The notes under the pieces are model-generated. The model was not told where the DNA came from and made no database searches. It saw only the letters and a list, made by a program, of their open reading frames with translations. A DNA stretch of 18,721 nucleotides. It comes from Pseudomonadota bacterium. Its GTDB lineage: Bacteria > Verrucomicrobiota > Verrucomicrobiia > Chthoniobacterales > UBA6821. A program made the translations under genes and the position numbers. Positions 17,886 through 18,721 of this stretch are shown here, in pieces. The DNA lies in the NCBI GenBank assembly GCA_009928265.1, contig RFPR01000026.1, positions 1 to 18,721 on the forward strand, given 5' to 3'. Within the stretch, counting starts at the first letter, position 1. Each line of letters opens with the position of its first letter.

Positions 17886-18329
17886 ATGCCCGTCGTCCGT
17901 TTTGTCCGGGAGGCCCGGGAGGTGGTGTGTGCCGCCGGCGCCAACCTGCGGGAGCTCGCCCTCGCCGAGGGAATACAGCTGTATGGCCTCAAGGGGCAGC
18001 TGGGCAACTGCGGCGGCTGTGGCCAGTGCATCACCTGCTTTGTCGAGGTGGTGGCCGAGCGGGTCCCCCGGTCCCTGAATCCCCCCACGCCGGTGGAGCT
18101 GCAGAAGCTCAGGCGTCGGCCTGAGGGCTGGCGCCTGGCCTGTCAGACCGTCGTGTTCGACTCCATCGCCGTGGTCACCCGTCCGCAGATGGGTCGCGCT
18201 TCCCTGGATGCCGCCGTTGCCGCGGCCCAGGCGGAACCCCTGCCCCTGGTTGAGGTGGCTGTGGAGCCCGTGGAGGAGGAGGGTCAGGAGGAGCCGGAGA
18301 ACGGGGAGCCCCCGGACGACGGGCTGTGA
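17886..18329 (+). CDS. psbB-linked [2Fe-2S] ferredoxin
   Basis: A 147-residue ferredoxin-fold protein starting MPVVRFVREAREVVCAAGAN. The cluster region is GQLGNCGGCGQCITCFVEV (C42, C45, C48, C51), with a further cysteine C86 in RLACQTVV. The spacing C42-x5-C48-x2-C51 plus C86 fits the adrenodoxin-type ligand pattern rather than the C-x4-C-x2-C of photosynthetic PetF; C45 is an extra cysteine. Residues from about 108 form an Ala/Glu/Pro-rich acidic tail. Genes of this kind lie between psbB and psbM across cyanobacteria, which suggests a link to photosystem II assembly or redox control, but its partner is not established here. I chose the ATG at 17886 because homology begins there. The 206-bp spacer upstream should hold divergent promoters for psbB and this gene. 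Confidence 0.9.
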   Translation: MPVVRFVREAREVVCAAGANLRELALAEGIQLYGLKGQLGNCGGCGQCITCFVEVVAERVPRSLNPPTPVELQKLRRRPEGWRLACQTVVFDSIAVVTRPQMGRASLDAAVAAAQAEPLPLVEVAVEPVEEEGQEEPENGEPPDDGL

Positions 18330-18387
18330 AGCCGCCACAAGGGGGCCGTCCGGCGGTGATACCCTCCCGAAGCTCTCCCCTGTGGCC

Positions 18388-18492
18388 ATGCAAACCAACG
18401 ATCTCGGCTTCGTCGCCAGCCTGCTGTTTGTGCTGGTGCCCGCTGTCTTTCTGATCGTTCTCTACATCCAGACCAACAGCCGCCAGGCCTGA
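18388..18492 (+). CDS. psbM: Photosystem II reaction centre protein M (PsbM)
   Basis: A 34-residue single-span protein, MQTNDLGFVASLLFVLVPAV followed by FLIVLYIQTNSRQA. It matches PsbM in length and sequence, including the MQxNxLGF start and the IQT(N/S)S end. PsbM sits at the dimer interface of photosystem II in the thylakoid membrane. It lies 58 bp downstream of the ferredoxin gene on the same strand and may share its transcript. Longer in-frame upstream extensions overlap the ferredoxin gene and are not real. Confidence 0.96.
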   Translation: MQTNDLGFVASLLFVLVPAVFLIVLYIQTNSRQA

Positions 18493-18509
18493 GCTCCTGG
18501 GGCGGCGGG

Positions 18510-18721
18510 TCAGCCCCGGCGTTCGGGCTCGCGCACGAGCAGCACCGGGGCGGGCGCGTGCACGCGCACGTAGTCGCTCACCGAGCTGCCCAGCAACTTG
18601 TCGAGATCCACCAGTCCTCTGGCCACCAGGGGACGACGGTCCTGGGAGGCGATCACCATCAGGTCGGCCCTGGTGTCCTCGGCGGCGGCGCAGATGCCCC
18701 GACCGATGTCACCGGTGCGGT
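18510..18721 (-). CDS. Universal stress protein (UspA family), C-terminal fragment
   Basis: The last 70 codons of a gene cut by the right window edge, ending at a TGA whose complement is at 18510-18512. The readable sequence contains GDIGRGICAAAEDTRADLMV, then IASQDRRPL, LLGSSVSDYVRVHAPAPV and LLVRE. It shows the Usp pattern: ADLMVIAS strand, a GS-x-S ATP-binding loop (LLGSSVSDYV), and the closing APVLLVR strand. Usp proteins bind ATP or act as stress chaperones/signalling domains; no specific role can be given. It is convergent with psbM (17-bp gap). High GC content and context place it in the cyanobacterial part. Confidence 0.88.
   Translation of the reverse strand, partial: RTGDIGRGICAAAEDTRADLMVIASQDRRPLVARGLVDLDKLLGSSVSDYVRVHAPAPVLLVREPERRG

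Noticed and set aside
15307..18078. A single 923-codon reading frame that looks like a full-length GlnD
   Set aside because: Only codons 1 to about 720 resemble GlnD. The rest is antisense psbB, the psbB-ferredoxin spacer and out-of-frame ferredoxin sequence, kept open by chance in high-GC DNA.
17467..18721. Photosynthesis genes acquired by the heterotrophic bacterium by horizontal transfer
   Set aside because: Both flanking genes are broken at one point and the cyanobacterial gene order is intact to the right, which fits an assembly chimera better than an insertion.

Overview
The window is a metagenomic-style contig made of two unrelated genomes. Bases 1 to about 17,466 come from a heterotrophic Gram-negative bacterium, probably in the Verrucomicrobiota or wider PVC group. 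That placement is my judgement from SecA, MnmG and GlnD protein character and is only moderately certain. Bases from about 17,467 to the end are picocyanobacterial (Cyanobium/Synechococcus type): the start of psbB, a psbB-linked [2Fe-2S] ferredoxin, psbM and a universal stress protein. The switch falls inside glnD, exactly where CP47 homology stops, and is best read as an assembly chimera rather than biology.

Left part, minus strand (1-3,660): a Type I restriction-modification locus in the order hsdR, ORF6N-domain gene, hsdM (cut by the window edge; hsdS is not seen). It lies just downstream of secA. Next on the minus strand are secA (3,661-6,630), a 228-bp gap holding a 138-bp element with 18-bp inverted ends, and a closely packed housekeeping run read from 11,591 down to 6,859: lpdA, a DUF4337 membrane protein, rpe, tadA and a HEAT-repeat/RNA-methyltransferase fusion. 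A single plus-strand STAS-domain gene diverges from lpdA and meets mnmG tail to tail with no spacer.

Origin-like region (12,020-14,365): mnmG (gidA) and the 453-bp AT-richer spacer behind its start. Two identical 16-bp near-palindromes closely resembling the ParB-binding parS site occur here, one inside mnmG and one just before its start codon. Because mnmG often lies beside oriC and the parAB genes, this suggests the chromosome origin domain. No canonical DnaA boxes and no parA, parB or rsmG are visible in the window.

Right part, plus strand: an inner-membrane-anchored OmpA/Pal-like protein with a TonB-like proline-rich linker, followed 5 bp later by glnD, the PII uridylyltransferase. GlnD loses its C-terminal ACT domains at the chimeric join. 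The apparent 923-codon reading frame through the join only imitates a full-length GlnD. I found no CRISPR array, tRNA, rRNA or transposase gene, and no wholly new multi-gene system. The parS-like pair and the chimeric join are the most informative observations.
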